A stretch of DNA of 64,000 bases from Pacificimonas aurantium (lineage in GTDB: Bacteria; Pseudomonadota; Alphaproteobacteria; Sphingomonadales; Sphingomonadaceae), in NCBI RefSeq assembly GCF_020092905.1, contig NZ_JAGSGB010000001.1, forward strand, positions 434,001 to 498,000, given 5' to 3'. The notes below the pieces were generated by a model. That model had not been told where the DNA came from. It saw only the letters and a list, made by a program, of their open reading frames with translations, and searched no databases. This document shows positions 54,110-62,239 of this stretch, one piece after another. Position numbers and translations under genes: made by a program. Position 1 is the first letter of the stretch. Each line of letters starts with the position of its first letter.

Positions 54110-56476
54110 ATGCGCTACCCGTCTATCCGCCGCGGACTGTTCCTCGGCACCGCCCTTCCCACCTGCATTGCGTTGGCTGCACCCGTCTCGGCTCAGACGA
54201 CCGCCCCGAGCGAAGCTGAGACCGTTGCCGACAGCCAGCAAGTCGGCGACCGGATATCCTCCGACGTCATCGTTGTAACCGCGCGTCGGCGCGAGGAACG
54301 GCTTCTCGACGTGCCGATTTCGGTATCTTCGCTGAGCGGAGACGAGCTGGCCGAACAGGGCGTTCTCGACATCACCGAGATTGCCCAGACTGTTCCGAAC
54401 GTGACGCTGGAGGTCTCTCGCGGCACGAACACCACGCTCACCGCCTTCATCCGCGGCGTCGGCCAGCAGGACCCGGTCGCCGGTTTCGAGCAGGGGGTCG
54501 GCGTCTATGTGGACGACGTCTATCTGAACCGGCCGCAGGCCTCTGTACTGGACGTCTACGATGTCGAGCGGATCGAAGTGCTGCGTGGACCGCAGGGCAC
54601 GCTCTACGGCCGCAATACCATTGGCGGCGCGATCAAATATGTGACCCGGCGCCTGCCGACCGACACGGAATTCAAGGTTCGCGGCACCTATGGCAGCTAC
54701 GACCAGGCCGACCTCGTCCTTTCGGGGTCCGTCCCTCTGACCGACGAGGTTCGCTTTGGCGCCTCGGCCGCCCGCCTCAGCCGGGGCGGCTACGGCGACA
54801 ATCTGGTGCAGGACGGCGTGGAAAACTACAACAAGGATGTCTGGGCCGCCCGGGCAACGCTTGAGGCGGAGCCCGCCTATGGTGTCTTTGTCCGCCTCTC
54901 AGGCGATTATGTGAAGGATGACAGCGCGCCGCGCCAGGGTCACCGCCTCATTCCCGGCCTGCTGTCGGGCGCGCCGGTTCTGGATGATGTCTACGACACT
55001 CGCGCTGGGCTCGACGTCGTCGATCAGGAGGTCGAGGCTTATGGCGGCGCGCTCACCGTCGAGGCGGATGTCAGCGATACGATTCAGCTGCGCAACATCC
55101 TCGCCTATCGCGAGGACTCCTCGACAACGCCGATCGACTTCGATTCGCTGCCCGCGGCGGACCTCGACGTGCCCGCCATCTACGACAACGACCAGTTCTC
55201 CGAGGAATTCCAGGTCCTGTACGACGACGGAATACTGGCCGGGCTTATCGGCGCCTATTACCTGCGCGCCAACGCCCTAACCGTCTTCGACTCCCTTCTC
55301 GATGTACTGGGCCAGTCGCTTGGCCTTCCCGGCTTTAACGCGCAGACCTTCGGCGACGTGGATACCGAGACCTTCGCCATCTTCGGCGATTTCACCTACG
55401 ATCTCACCGATCAGTGGAGCGTGTCGGTTGGCGGGCGCTACACTTGGGATACGCGCGAGTCCGTCGTCCTGCGCCAGTCCCTTGTCGGAGGCTTCTCCGA
55501 CTATTTCGGCGGCAGCGGGGTTCCCTTTGCGGTGACATCGGACTTCGACGGGTCGGAGACCTTCGAAGAATTCACTCCGCGTGTCTCGATCAGCTACCAG
55601 CCGACGCCGGACCACAATCTCTACGCGACCTATTCGAAAGGCTTCAAGGGCGGCGGCTTCGATCCGCGTGGCCAGACGTCCGAGGCCCCCGATCTGGACG
55701 GCGACGGCACCGTGTCCGAGGATGAGGTCTTCGAATTCATCAGTTTCGACCCGGAAATCGTCGACAGCTACGAGGTCGGCTGGAAGGCCTCGCTTCTCGA
55801 CAACGATCTCAACATCAGTCTGGCCGGTTTCTATGCCGACTATACCGATGTGCAGATCCCGGGCTCGATCGGCAGCGACACGGACGGCGACGGGGTGAAC
55901 GACACCTTCACCGGCGTCACGACGAACGCCGGCGCGGCCACCATCTCCGGCATCGAGTTCGAGGCCACCGCGCGGGCGGGTCGCGACTTCGCCGGAACCG
56001 GCTCTACCTTCGACCTCGGGCTCAGCTTCGGCTGGCTCGACGCGGAATACGACCAGTTCATCGACGCCTTCGGCAACGACGTCGCCGATCAGCGCACATT
56101 CCAGAACACGCCGGAATTCACCGGAAGCGTCCGCGGCGACATCGGCATCCCTGCCGGTCCCGGCGTGATCCTGATCGGTTCGCAGATTTCCATGCGCAGC
56201 GATACCAGCCAGTTCGAGACGCCCAACCGCTTCCTCGACCAGGATGGCTATTACCTGATCGATGCCAGCATCGCCTGGGCCTCGGACGACGACCGCTTCC
56301 GCATCGGCGTCTACGGGAAGAACCTGACCGACGAACGCTACATCGTCTCCGGCTATAACTTCGTAGATGCCCCCTATGGCGGACCGGTCACGCCGACCCT
56401 CGGCCTCGAGGGGACGCTGACCGCATTCTACGGCGATCCGCGCCGCGTGTTCGTCACCGGCGAGTTCCGCTTCTAG
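54110..56476 (+). CDS. TonB-dependent outer-membrane receptor
   Basis: A 788-residue receptor. Signal peptide (LFLGTALPTCIALAAPVSAQ), a TonB box near residue 52 (DVIVVTARRREERLLDVP), a plug domain (VEVLRGPQGTLYGRNTIGGAI-like, with the conserved RGPQGTLYGR), then the 22-strand barrel ending in RRVFVTGEFRF. The substrate is unknown; this plug type is common in sphingomonad receptors for diverse organic compounds as well as iron chelates. Probably controlled by the divergent TetR. Its stop overlaps that of phrB in CTAG. Confidence 0.95.
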   Translation: MRYPSIRRGLFLGTALPTCIALAAPVSAQTTAPSEAETVADSQQVGDRISSDVIVVTARRREERLLDVPISVSSLSGDELAEQGVLDITEIAQTVPNVTLEVSRGTNTTLTAFIRGVGQQDPVAGFEQGVGVYVDDVYLNRPQASVLDVYDVERIEVLRGPQGTLYGRNTIGGAIKYVTRRLPTDTEFKVRGTYGSYDQADLVLSGSVPLTDEVRFGASAARLSRGGYGDNLVQDGVENYNKDVWAARATLEAEPAYGVFVRLSGDYVKDDSAPRQGHRLIPGLLSGAPVLDDVYDTRAGLDVVDQEVEAYGGALTVEADVSDTIQLRNILAYREDSSTTPIDFDSLPAADLDVPAIYDNDQFSEEFQVLYDDGILAGLIGAYYLRANALTVFDSLLDVLGQSLGLPGFNAQTFGDVDTETFAIFGDFTYDLTDQWSVSVGGRYTWDTRESVVLRQSLVGGFSDYFGGSGVPFAVTSDFDGSETFEEFTPRVSISYQPTPDHNLYATYSKGFKGGGFDPRGQTSEAPDLDGDGTVSEDEVFEFISFDPEIVDSYEVGWKASLLDNDLNISLAGFYADYTDVQIPGSIGSDTDGDGVNDTFTGVTTNAGAATISGIEFEATARAGRDFAGTGSTFDLGLSFGWLDAEYDQFIDAFGNDVADQRTFQNTPEFTGSVRGDIGIPAGPGVILIGSQISMRSDTSQFETPNRFLDQDGYYLIDASIAWASDDDRFRIGVYGKNLTDERYIVSGYNFVDAPYGGPVTPTLGLEGTLTAFYGDPRRVFVTGEFRF

Positions 56477-57879
56477 CCCTTCGCCTTGCGATAGGTGGAC
56501 AGCGCCCGTTCGCGGGCCGCCTGATGTTCGACGACCGGCTCGGGATACTCTTTCCCAAGAGTGATCCCGGCCGCGTCGAGCGCATCTTCCCCGGCTTCCC
56601 AGGGCACATGGATATCCTTGTCCGATAGCGCCGCGAGCTCGGGAACCCATTCGCGGATATAGCCAGCGGCCTCCCATTTCGGACTTTGCGTCTTCGGGTT
56701 CATCATGCGGTGGAACGGGTGCGAGTCGATCCCGGCGCCCGCGCTCCACTGCCAGTTCTGCGAATTATTGCCATAGTCGGCATCGACAAGCGTGTCCCAG
56801 AACCAGCGCTCGCCCTCGCGCCAGTCGATCAGGAGGTGCTTGATCAGGAACTGGGCGGCAATCATCCGCACCCGGTTGTGCATCCAGCCGATGTGCCACA
56901 ATTGGCGCATGCCGGCGTCGACGATGGGATAGCCGGTCCGGCCCTGCTGCCAGGCCTGCAGATGCTCCCGGCCTTCGCCCGACGACGTATCGGTCCAGTC
57001 CATCTTCTCGAACTGGTCGCGGCCATGTTCGTCGCCATAATCCGGGAACATGGTGATCGTCTGGCTACAGAAATCGCGCCAGGCGAGCTCGGACAGGAAG
57101 GTCTCGACTGTCTGCCACTGCCGATTCGCAGCAACGCTGTGCCAAACATAGGCAGGCGACACCTCGCCCATGTGAAGGTGCGGACTGAGCTGTGAGGTAA
57201 GGTCTTCCGATGGAAGGTTGCGCCCGTCGTCATAGTCGGCCACCCGGTCGGCAAAATCGCGTACGGCCCGCCGCGCCGCCGCTTCGCCCGGCGTCCACGC
57301 GTCGAAGCCCTCCGCCCAGTTCGGACTCTCCGGCAGCAGCTTCCAGTCGTCCAGCCGGTCGCTGTCCGGCCATTCGTCGGGCGCCTCCAGTCGCTGCGGG
57401 GTGCGCTGCGGCTCGCCGGGCGGGAGCACCTGCTGCAGCGATTTCCAGAAGGGCGTGAAGATCTTGTAGGGATCCCCCGAATTGGTCGTCACCGTACCCG
57501 GCGGCATCAGCAGCTTGCCCTGATGCAGGCAAAGCTCCAGCCGGTCCGACAGCTTGTCCTGCTGCTTCCGCCACCAGGGCTCGAAATGCTCCAGGGCGTG
57601 GACCCGCTCGATGCCGAGCTTGTCCGCGAGGGCCCCGACCTTCACCGAAGCCTCGCCCCTGAGAAGAATGAGCCGGGAGCCCTTTTCGTCGAGGTCGGCG
57701 GCAAGGCTTCTGAGGCTATGGTGGAGCCACCAGCGCTGCGCGGCGCCCATCTTCCAGTGGCCGGGTGACCCATCGTCTAGGACATAGACCGGGATGACCG
57801 GTCCCTCGTCCGCCGCCGCCCGCAGCGCCGCCTGGTCGGACAGGCGCAAATCCTCGCGAAACCAGATGATCGACGTCAT
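56473..57879 (-). CDS. phrB: Deoxyribodipyrimidine photo-lyase (class I CPD photolyase)
   Basis: A 468-residue FAD enzyme that repairs cyclobutane pyrimidine dimers with light. The N-terminal antenna domain starts SIIWFREDLRLSD; the FAD-binding domain has WRDFCSQTI, GYPIVDAGMRQLW, GWMHNRVRMI and DADYGNNSQNWQW, including the electron-transfer tryptophans. ATG at 57879 is followed by the universal start; longer frames are not real. Divergent from the transaminase gene with 48 bp between. Confidence 0.95.
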   Translation of the reverse strand: MTSIIWFREDLRLSDQAALRAAADEGPVIPVYVLDDGSPGHWKMGAAQRWWLHHSLRSLAADLDEKGSRLILLRGEASVKVGALADKLGIERVHALEHFEPWWRKQQDKLSDRLELCLHQGKLLMPPGTVTTNSGDPYKIFTPFWKSLQQVLPPGEPQRTPQRLEAPDEWPDSDRLDDWKLLPESPNWAEGFDAWTPGEAAARRAVRDFADRVADYDDGRNLPSEDLTSQLSPHLHMGEVSPAYVWHSVAANRQWQTVETFLSELAWRDFCSQTITMFPDYGDEHGRDQFEKMDWTDTSSGEGREHLQAWQQGRTGYPIVDAGMRQLWHIGWMHNRVRMIAAQFLIKHLLIDWREGERWFWDTLVDADYGNNSQNWQWSAGAGIDSHPFHRMMNPKTQSPKWEAAGYIREWVPELAALSDKDIHVPWEAGEDALDAAGITLGKEYPEPVVEHQAARERALSTYRKAKG

Positions 57880-57927
57880 GTTTTCCCCTAGTCCTTTTGG
57901 CGCCCAACGAGATGAGGAGACCGGGAG

Positions 57928-58824
57928 TTGCCGCGGCTTGCCTATGTAAATGGTCGCATCGTGCCGCTGGCGCAGGCGTCGGTGTCGATCGAGGACCGCG
58001 CCTACCTGTTCGCCGACGGCATCTACGAGGTCGCCAGCATCTTCGGCGGCGCCCTGTTCGACTGGCCGCTGCACCTCGAACGCATGGCGCGCAGCCTGAA
58101 CGAGCTGCAGATCCGCGCTCCCATGTCGGACGCCGCGCTACGCATCGCCGCAGAACGGCTGATCCGCAAAAGCGGCGTGTCGACCGGCATGCTCTACCTC
58201 CAGATCACCCGCGGCGCAGCAAGGCGGGACCATGCCTTTCCCGACGCCCGCACCCCGCCGGGCCTAAGCATGATTGCCCGCCCCTTCGACTTTTCCCGGC
58301 GGGTCCCCGAGCAGCAGGTCGGCATGACCGCGATCACCGCGGCGGACCAGCGCTGGAGCCGGCGGGACATCAAGTCGGTCGCGCTTCTTCCCAACGTCAT
58401 CGCCAAACAGGCGGGCAAGGAAGCCGGGGCCTATGAAACGATCATGATCGATCCCGACGGGACGGTGACCGAGGGGTCGAGCACGACCGTCTGGGTCGTC
58501 GACCGGGACGGCACCATCGTCACAAGGCCGCTCTCCCACGCCGTCCTGCCGGGACTGAAGCGCCGCCGGTTGATCGGCCTGCTGGAAGACGCCGGCGAAA
58601 CGGTCGCCGAGCGGAGCTACGATGTGGCGGCGCTGAAGGACGCCGCGGAGGTGTTCGTCACGTCCACCTCCTCTCCGGTCATGCCCATCGTCAGCATCGG
58701 CGGGGAGGCCGTCGGCGACGGCACTCCCGGGCCGGCCAGCCTGACCGCCTGCCGCCTGATGTGGGAGGAAATCGAACGCCAGACCGGATGGACGCCGCGC
58801 GCGGGCAGTCCCGGCGGCGACTGA
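57928..58824 (+). CDS. Class IV aminotransferase, D-amino-acid transaminase type
   Basis: A 298-residue PLP enzyme. SIEDRAYLFADGIYEV at the N-terminus, the Schiff-base lysine in RRDIKSVALLPNV, and the Glu in TVTEGSSTTVW are those of D-amino-acid transaminases (D-alanine:2-oxoglutarate), which supply D-glutamate or D-alanine for the cell wall. Branched-chain or aminodeoxychorismate-lyase activity is less likely but cannot be excluded. Start is TTG at 57928 after GAGGAG. Confidence 0.88.
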   Translation: MPRLAYVNGRIVPLAQASVSIEDRAYLFADGIYEVASIFGGALFDWPLHLERMARSLNELQIRAPMSDAALRIAAERLIRKSGVSTGMLYLQITRGAARRDHAFPDARTPPGLSMIARPFDFSRRVPEQQVGMTAITAADQRWSRRDIKSVALLPNVIAKQAGKEAGAYETIMIDPDGTVTEGSSTTVWVVDRDGTIVTRPLSHAVLPGLKRRRLIGLLEDAGETVAERSYDVAALKDAAEVFVTSTSSPVMPIVSIGGEAVGDGTPGPASLTACRLMWEEIERQTGWTPRAGSPGGD

Positions 58825-58854
58825 GCGAGCTGTCCGGCCGCCTGCCGCTGCCGG

Positions 58855-59364
58855 CTATTGCTGCTCCGAAACCTGCCGGGCCGCGCGTGCCCGGGCGCGC
58901 TGCTGCTGCTGGATTTCGGCAACCCGCTGTGCCTGGTAGCGCATGAGCCGGTCGATCGCCTCCATACGGTCCTTCGCCTGCGCCATCTGCGCGCGCAGCC
59001 GCTGCTCACGCAGCTTCAGCGCCTGTGCAAAGGCCTTTCGGTCCGAGGCGGAGAGGTCCTCATAGGCATCGCGCATGCGGGCATGGGCACGGGCATGCTC
59101 CTTCATCACCAGTTCGCGCTCCTGCTGCTGCGCCTCGGCGATCTCGTCGATATCGAGATCGTCGGCGCCAAGAAGGTCGAGAACGCGCGAGCGCGCCTGC
59201 GCCACCTTCGCACTGTAGCCGGGAGAGGGCTCGGCGGACATGGCGCCGGCAAGCCGGGCACGCCCCTCGGGGGACAGGCCGCCAAAGGGTTGCTGCTGGG
59301 CCGCCGCGGGGGCAGCGATGCAGAGTGCGACGGCGGCGCCGGTCATGGTGCGGGACAGGATCAT
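58855..59364 (-). CDS. Periplasmic Spy/CpxP-like helical protein
   Basis: A 169-residue protein with a signal peptide (MTGAAVALCIAAPAAAQ) and a long, Gln/Arg/Ala-rich helical body (LREQRLRAQMAQAKDRMEAIDRLMRYQAQRVAEIQQQQRAR). The pattern resembles Spy/CpxP and periplasmic metal-sensor proteins, but there is no clear LTxxQ motif, so the family call is tentative. It is the third gene of the ECF operon (ATG overlaps the anti-sigma stop by one base), which suggests an envelope-stress sensor or chaperone. Confidence 0.6.
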   Translation of the reverse strand: MILSRTMTGAAVALCIAAPAAAQQQPFGGLSPEGRARLAGAMSAEPSPGYSAKVAQARSRVLDLLGADDLDIDEIAEAQQQERELVMKEHARAHARMRDAYEDLSASDRKAFAQALKLREQRLRAQMAQAKDRMEAIDRLMRYQAQRVAEIQQQQRARARAARQVSEQQ

Positions 59365-59840
59365 CAGTAAATCGGCTCCTCTGCCGGACCGAGCGTAAAC
59401 ACATAGCTGGCCATCAGGGCATCGTCGGTGGGGTCGTCGAGATCGGGAAGATCCTCGGGCAGGGCGGCGAGCGCCGCCTCGGTGCCCACGAAGCGCGGCA
59501 GCCCGTCGTCCACCGCGCCCGGCGCGGGGGCCGAGGAGGAGGAGGAGGAAGCGAGTTCGACACCCGGCGCTGCTCCGGGCGCCCCGGACCCGGAGGGATC
59601 GTCGGCAGGCGACAGCAGGAGAACGCCGCCCAGGGCAGCGGCCACGCTGCCGCCGAAGATCGCCGCCGGCATCCAGCGCCGCTGAGGCGCGGCGTGGATT
59701 TCCGCGAGCGCACGGTCGGCAGCAAGGCGAGCCGCGTCGGGGCCAACCTCGACATCGCGGTCGCGCGCCCAGGCCGTCAGCAGACGGTCGATCGGTTCCT
59801 CGTCGTTCGACGGCGGGTTCACATTCCAGTCCCCGGTCAT
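59364..59840 (-). CDS. Membrane-anchored anti-sigma-factor-like protein
   Basis: A 158-residue protein. A cytoplasmic N-terminal part of about 55 residues (EEPIDRLLTAWARDRDVEVGP) is followed by one transmembrane segment (AAIFGGSVAAALGGVLLL, about residues 58-76) and a low-complexity periplasmic part rich in Ser, Pro and Gly, with an acidic tail. No His-Cys zinc anti-sigma motif is present. Anti-sigma function is inferred from topology and its place two bases after the sigma gene. Confidence 0.6.
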   Translation of the reverse strand: MTGDWNVNPPSNDEEPIDRLLTAWARDRDVEVGPDAARLAADRALAEIHAAPQRRWMPAAIFGGSVAAALGGVLLLSPADDPSGSGAPGAAPGVELASSSSSSAPAPGAVDDGLPRFVGTEAALAALPEDLPDLDDPTDDALMASYVFTLGPAEEPIY

Positions 59841-59842
59841 GG

Positions 59843-60415
59843 CTACAGTTCCTCTCGCAACCCTTCGAGCATCTTCGCTAGTTCGGCCCGCGCACGGGCC
59901 AGCAGTCCTTCCACCGCCTTCGGCGTCGTCTCGAGCGCCTCGGCAATTTCATTCATCGTCGCGCCGTCGCCGTAGAACAGCGTGATTGCCGCCCGCTGGC
60001 GCGCCGGCAGCTTCATCACCGCATCGCCGACGCGCTTGTCGCGCATCAGTCCGGCGGTCTCGGCTTCCGGCCCCGGCTCGTCCGATTCCAGGTCGAACGC
60101 CTCGTCGATGGGGTCCACCGGCTTCAGGCTTCGCTTCCTGTCGATGCAGCAGTTGACGACGATCCGCCGGAACCAGGTTTCGACCTTCGCCTTGGCAGGA
60201 TCGAAGCGCTCCGCCGTCCGCCATAGCTTGACCAAGGCGGTCTGAACGGCGTCTTCGGCTTCGGCCCGGCTGCCCAGCACTTTCATGGCGGTTCCGAGCG
60301 CCGGACCGTAGAGAACCTCGGTCAGCGCGCGAAAGGCCTCGTCGTCGCCGGCCGCGACGTCCGCCATGAGCGTCGAGGGCTCACCCGGTGAAGGCGCCGA
60401 CATCACCTGCAGCAT
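59843..60415 (-). CDS. RNA polymerase sigma factor, ECF subfamily
   Basis: A 190-residue group IV sigma factor. Region 2 is AFRALTEVLYGPALGTAMKVLGSRAEAEDAVQTALVKLWR with VETWFRRIVVNCCIDRKR for -10 binding; region 4 is LPARQRAAITLFYGDGATMNEIAEALETTPKAVEGLLARARAEL. Start is probably ATG at 60415 or 60403. It forms an operon with the anti-sigma-like and CpxP-like genes. The inducing signal is unknown. Confidence 0.93.
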   Translation of the reverse strand: MLQVMSAPSPGEPSTLMADVAAGDDEAFRALTEVLYGPALGTAMKVLGSRAEAEDAVQTALVKLWRTAERFDPAKAKVETWFRRIVVNCCIDRKRSLKPVDPIDEAFDLESDEPGPEAETAGLMRDKRVGDAVMKLPARQRAAITLFYGDGATMNEIAEALETTPKAVEGLLARARAELAKMLEGLREEL

Positions 60416-60555
60416 CGAACGGGGATACGGGCCGGGCCCGTCCCCTCCCCCGCGCAGTTGCGGCGAACCGATGAAATAGAGAGGCGAGCGGCAGCGGCGG
60501 TAAGGTCCACAGGAGGCGCCAAATCGGCAAGGGATGCGACCGAGCCCCGCAGCTG

Positions 60556-60573
60556 TAGGTCACATAGGTCACA
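60556..60573. repeat. Two tandem 9-bp copies, TAGGTCACA
   Basis: TAGGTCACA occurs twice in succession, 141 bp upstream of the sigma gene. It could be a regulator half-site pair. Confidence 0.8.
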
Positions 60574-60578
60574 CCTCA

Positions 60579-60629
60579 GCGCGCGCGTGTGCGCATGTGC
60601 GCGTGTGCGTTGCGCGCGTGCACGCACGC
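60579..60629. repeat. Alternating purine-pyrimidine tract (potential Z-DNA)
   Basis: 32 bp of strict alternation (60579-60610, mostly GC and GT steps), one phase break, then 18 bp more (60612-60629). Such runs favour the left-handed Z form under negative supercoiling. Confidence 0.9.
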
Positions 60630-60812
60630 GAGAGACCGCGCAGGTCCTGTAGTCCCCGCCAGGAATGCGAGACCGTGCGCAGCTGGAAGATTGGAATGCC
60701 GAAAGCATGAGGGAAAGAGCCTCCGGCACGCAGGCCTATTTTTCAAGTGGTAGAGGGGCGGGACCGGGAAACGCGCGACGGCCGGGGCCGCCGGTCCGGT
60801 TCCGCACCCGGT

Positions 60813-61847
60813 TCAGACCTCGCGGAGCTTCTTCTGGTTCACTTCCCAGGTCTGGCCCTTCTTGATGAGAGCCTCAAGGTCGACGACCTTGCCCTTCGCG
60901 GCTTCGACATTCTGGGTGCGGACATCTTCCTCGAAGCTGGGCGCCGGATCCTCGTAGATGACACCGAGCGCGACGGGCATGCCCTCATTGTGCCGCATAG
61001 CGACGAGGAGGCCCGCCATGACGCGGTTTTTCTCGTCATGTACGCGGACGCCCGCCGCTTCCCAGTCGCCGTCCACCACGTGGACGATCTTCAGAGACAG
61101 CGTATCGGCGTCGAGCGCGATGCCCTTCTCGCCGTTCGCGAACAACATGGGCTGGCCATGTTCGAGCCAGAGCTGGGTGAAGGGCGCCTGCTTCTTCTCG
61201 GTAAAGCCCGCGAAGACGTCGTCATTGTAGACGATGCAGTTCTGGTAGAGTTCGACGAAGCTGGCCCCCTTGTGCGCATGGGCGCGCTTCAGGATGCCGG
61301 GCATCTGCTTTTGCGCGGTGTCGATGCAGCGCGCGATGAAGCGCGCGCCCGAACCGAGCGCGAAGGTGCCGGGCTCCGCCGGATGGTCGACCGAGCCATA
61401 GGGCGTCGATGGGCTGCGCGTCCCCTCGCGCGAGGTAGGCGAATATTGACCCTTGGTGAGGCCGTAAATCTCGTTGTTGAACAGGAGGATCTGGCAGTCG
61501 AGATTGCGGCGCAGCACATGCATCATGTGATTGCCGCCGATCGACAGACCGTCGCCGTCGCCGGTAATGATCCAGACGTCGAGATCGGGATTGGCCAGCT
61601 TGACGCCCGTGGCGAGCGCGGGCGCGCGGCCGTGGATCGTGTGGAAGCCGTAGGTCTCCATGTAGTAGGGAAAGCGCGAGGAGCAGCCGATGCCCGAAAT
61701 GAACACGGTGTTTTCCGGCCGCGCGCCCATTTCCGCCATGGTGCGCTGCACGCCCTTCAGGATCGCATAGTCGCCGCAGCCGGGGCACCAGCGCACCTCC
61801 TGATCGGTGGCGAAGTCATTCGGCTTGAGAGGGGTCATGTCGTTCAT
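60813..61847 (-). CDS. korB: 2-oxoacid:ferredoxin oxidoreductase, beta subunit (KorB type)
   Basis: A 344-residue thiamine-diphosphate subunit of 2-oxoglutarate (or related 2-oxoacid) oxidoreductase, which forms acyl-CoA and passes electrons to ferredoxin. WCPGCGDYAILKG starts the domain, GDGDGLSIGGNHMMH is the ThDP/Mg site, and NNEIYGLTKGQYSPTS follows. Three of the four expected cysteines typical of KorB's iron-sulfur site are visible (two in CPGC, one in GCSS). The ATG overlaps the stop of the small membrane-protein gene (ATGA), not that of korA. Confidence 0.93.
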   Translation of the reverse strand: MNDMTPLKPNDFATDQEVRWCPGCGDYAILKGVQRTMAEMGARPENTVFISGIGCSSRFPYYMETYGFHTIHGRAPALATGVKLANPDLDVWIITGDGDGLSIGGNHMMHVLRRNLDCQILLFNNEIYGLTKGQYSPTSREGTRSPSTPYGSVDHPAEPGTFALGSGARFIARCIDTAQKQMPGILKRAHAHKGASFVELYQNCIVYNDDVFAGFTEKKQAPFTQLWLEHGQPMLFANGEKGIALDADTLSLKIVHVVDGDWEAAGVRVHDEKNRVMAGLLVAMRHNEGMPVALGVIYEDPAPSFEEDVRTQNVEAAKGKVVDLEALIKKGQTWEVNQKKLREV

Positions 61848-62239
61848 CTTTGCTTCTCAATCGTACGGAATGAGCTCGGGGCTGGAACTATACGGCCTTC
61901 CTTCTCGGCACGCCTGAAACTCAGGATGAAAGGAATGCTACATAGCAACCAGACTGAGAGGAGTATCAGTCCGTATGGAGCGTCAGGAAGTGGGTCGCGC
62001 TGTTCTGCGAAAAGAAAAAGCGTCCCGAGCGTGATTGGCAGGCCGAGCGCCCAGGCATTCCGTCTCGCTGCTTGCGGACGAATTCCACTGATTAGGAAAA
62101 CGCCAAGCACAACATAGAAAAATATCGCAAAAAGCGCCAAAATATCGATTGCTTCAATCAAGAAAGCCGTTGCGCATAGGGAAAGACTCATAAAGGCGTA
62201 TTGCACAAACGGCCTGAGCAAGGACATCAAGTGCCTCAC
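61844..62239 (-). CDS. Small membrane protein of unknown function between korA and korB
   Basis: A 131-residue protein with about four transmembrane segments (MSLSLCATAFLIEAIDILALFAIFF-type helices, WALGLPITLGTLFLF, GLILLSVWLLCSIPFILSF) and a basic C-terminal tail. I recognise no family. GTG start overlaps the korA stop (GTGA) and its stop overlaps the korB ATG (ATGA), so it is fully built into the operon. Its DNA is clearly richer in A/T than both neighbours, suggesting later acquisition. Confidence 0.7.
   Translation of the reverse strand: MRHLMSLLRPFVQYAFMSLSLCATAFLIEAIDILALFAIFFYVVLGVFLISGIRPQAARRNAWALGLPITLGTLFLFAEQRDPLPDAPYGLILLSVWLLCSIPFILSFRRAEKEGRIVPAPSSFRTIEKQR

Larger units (their letters stand above)
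60416..60812. other. Non-coding region between the sigma gene and korB
   Basis: 397 bp without a credible gene. It holds the likely sigma operon promoter, a 9-bp tandem repeat (60556-60573) and a 50-bp alternating purine-pyrimidine tract (60579-60629). I see no clear terminator for korB or any riboswitch fold. Confidence 0.6.

Noticed and set aside
55277-56749. Minus-strand open frame of 490 codons opposite the TonB-dependent receptor
   Set aside because: Antisense shadow in GC-rich DNA; the plus-strand frame has a full receptor with signal peptide, plug and C-terminal barrel end.
60665-60865. Short plus-strand frame in the gap before korB
   Set aside because: Arg/Gly/Pro-rich with no ribosome-binding site and overlapping the 3' end of korB; no sign of selection on the protein.
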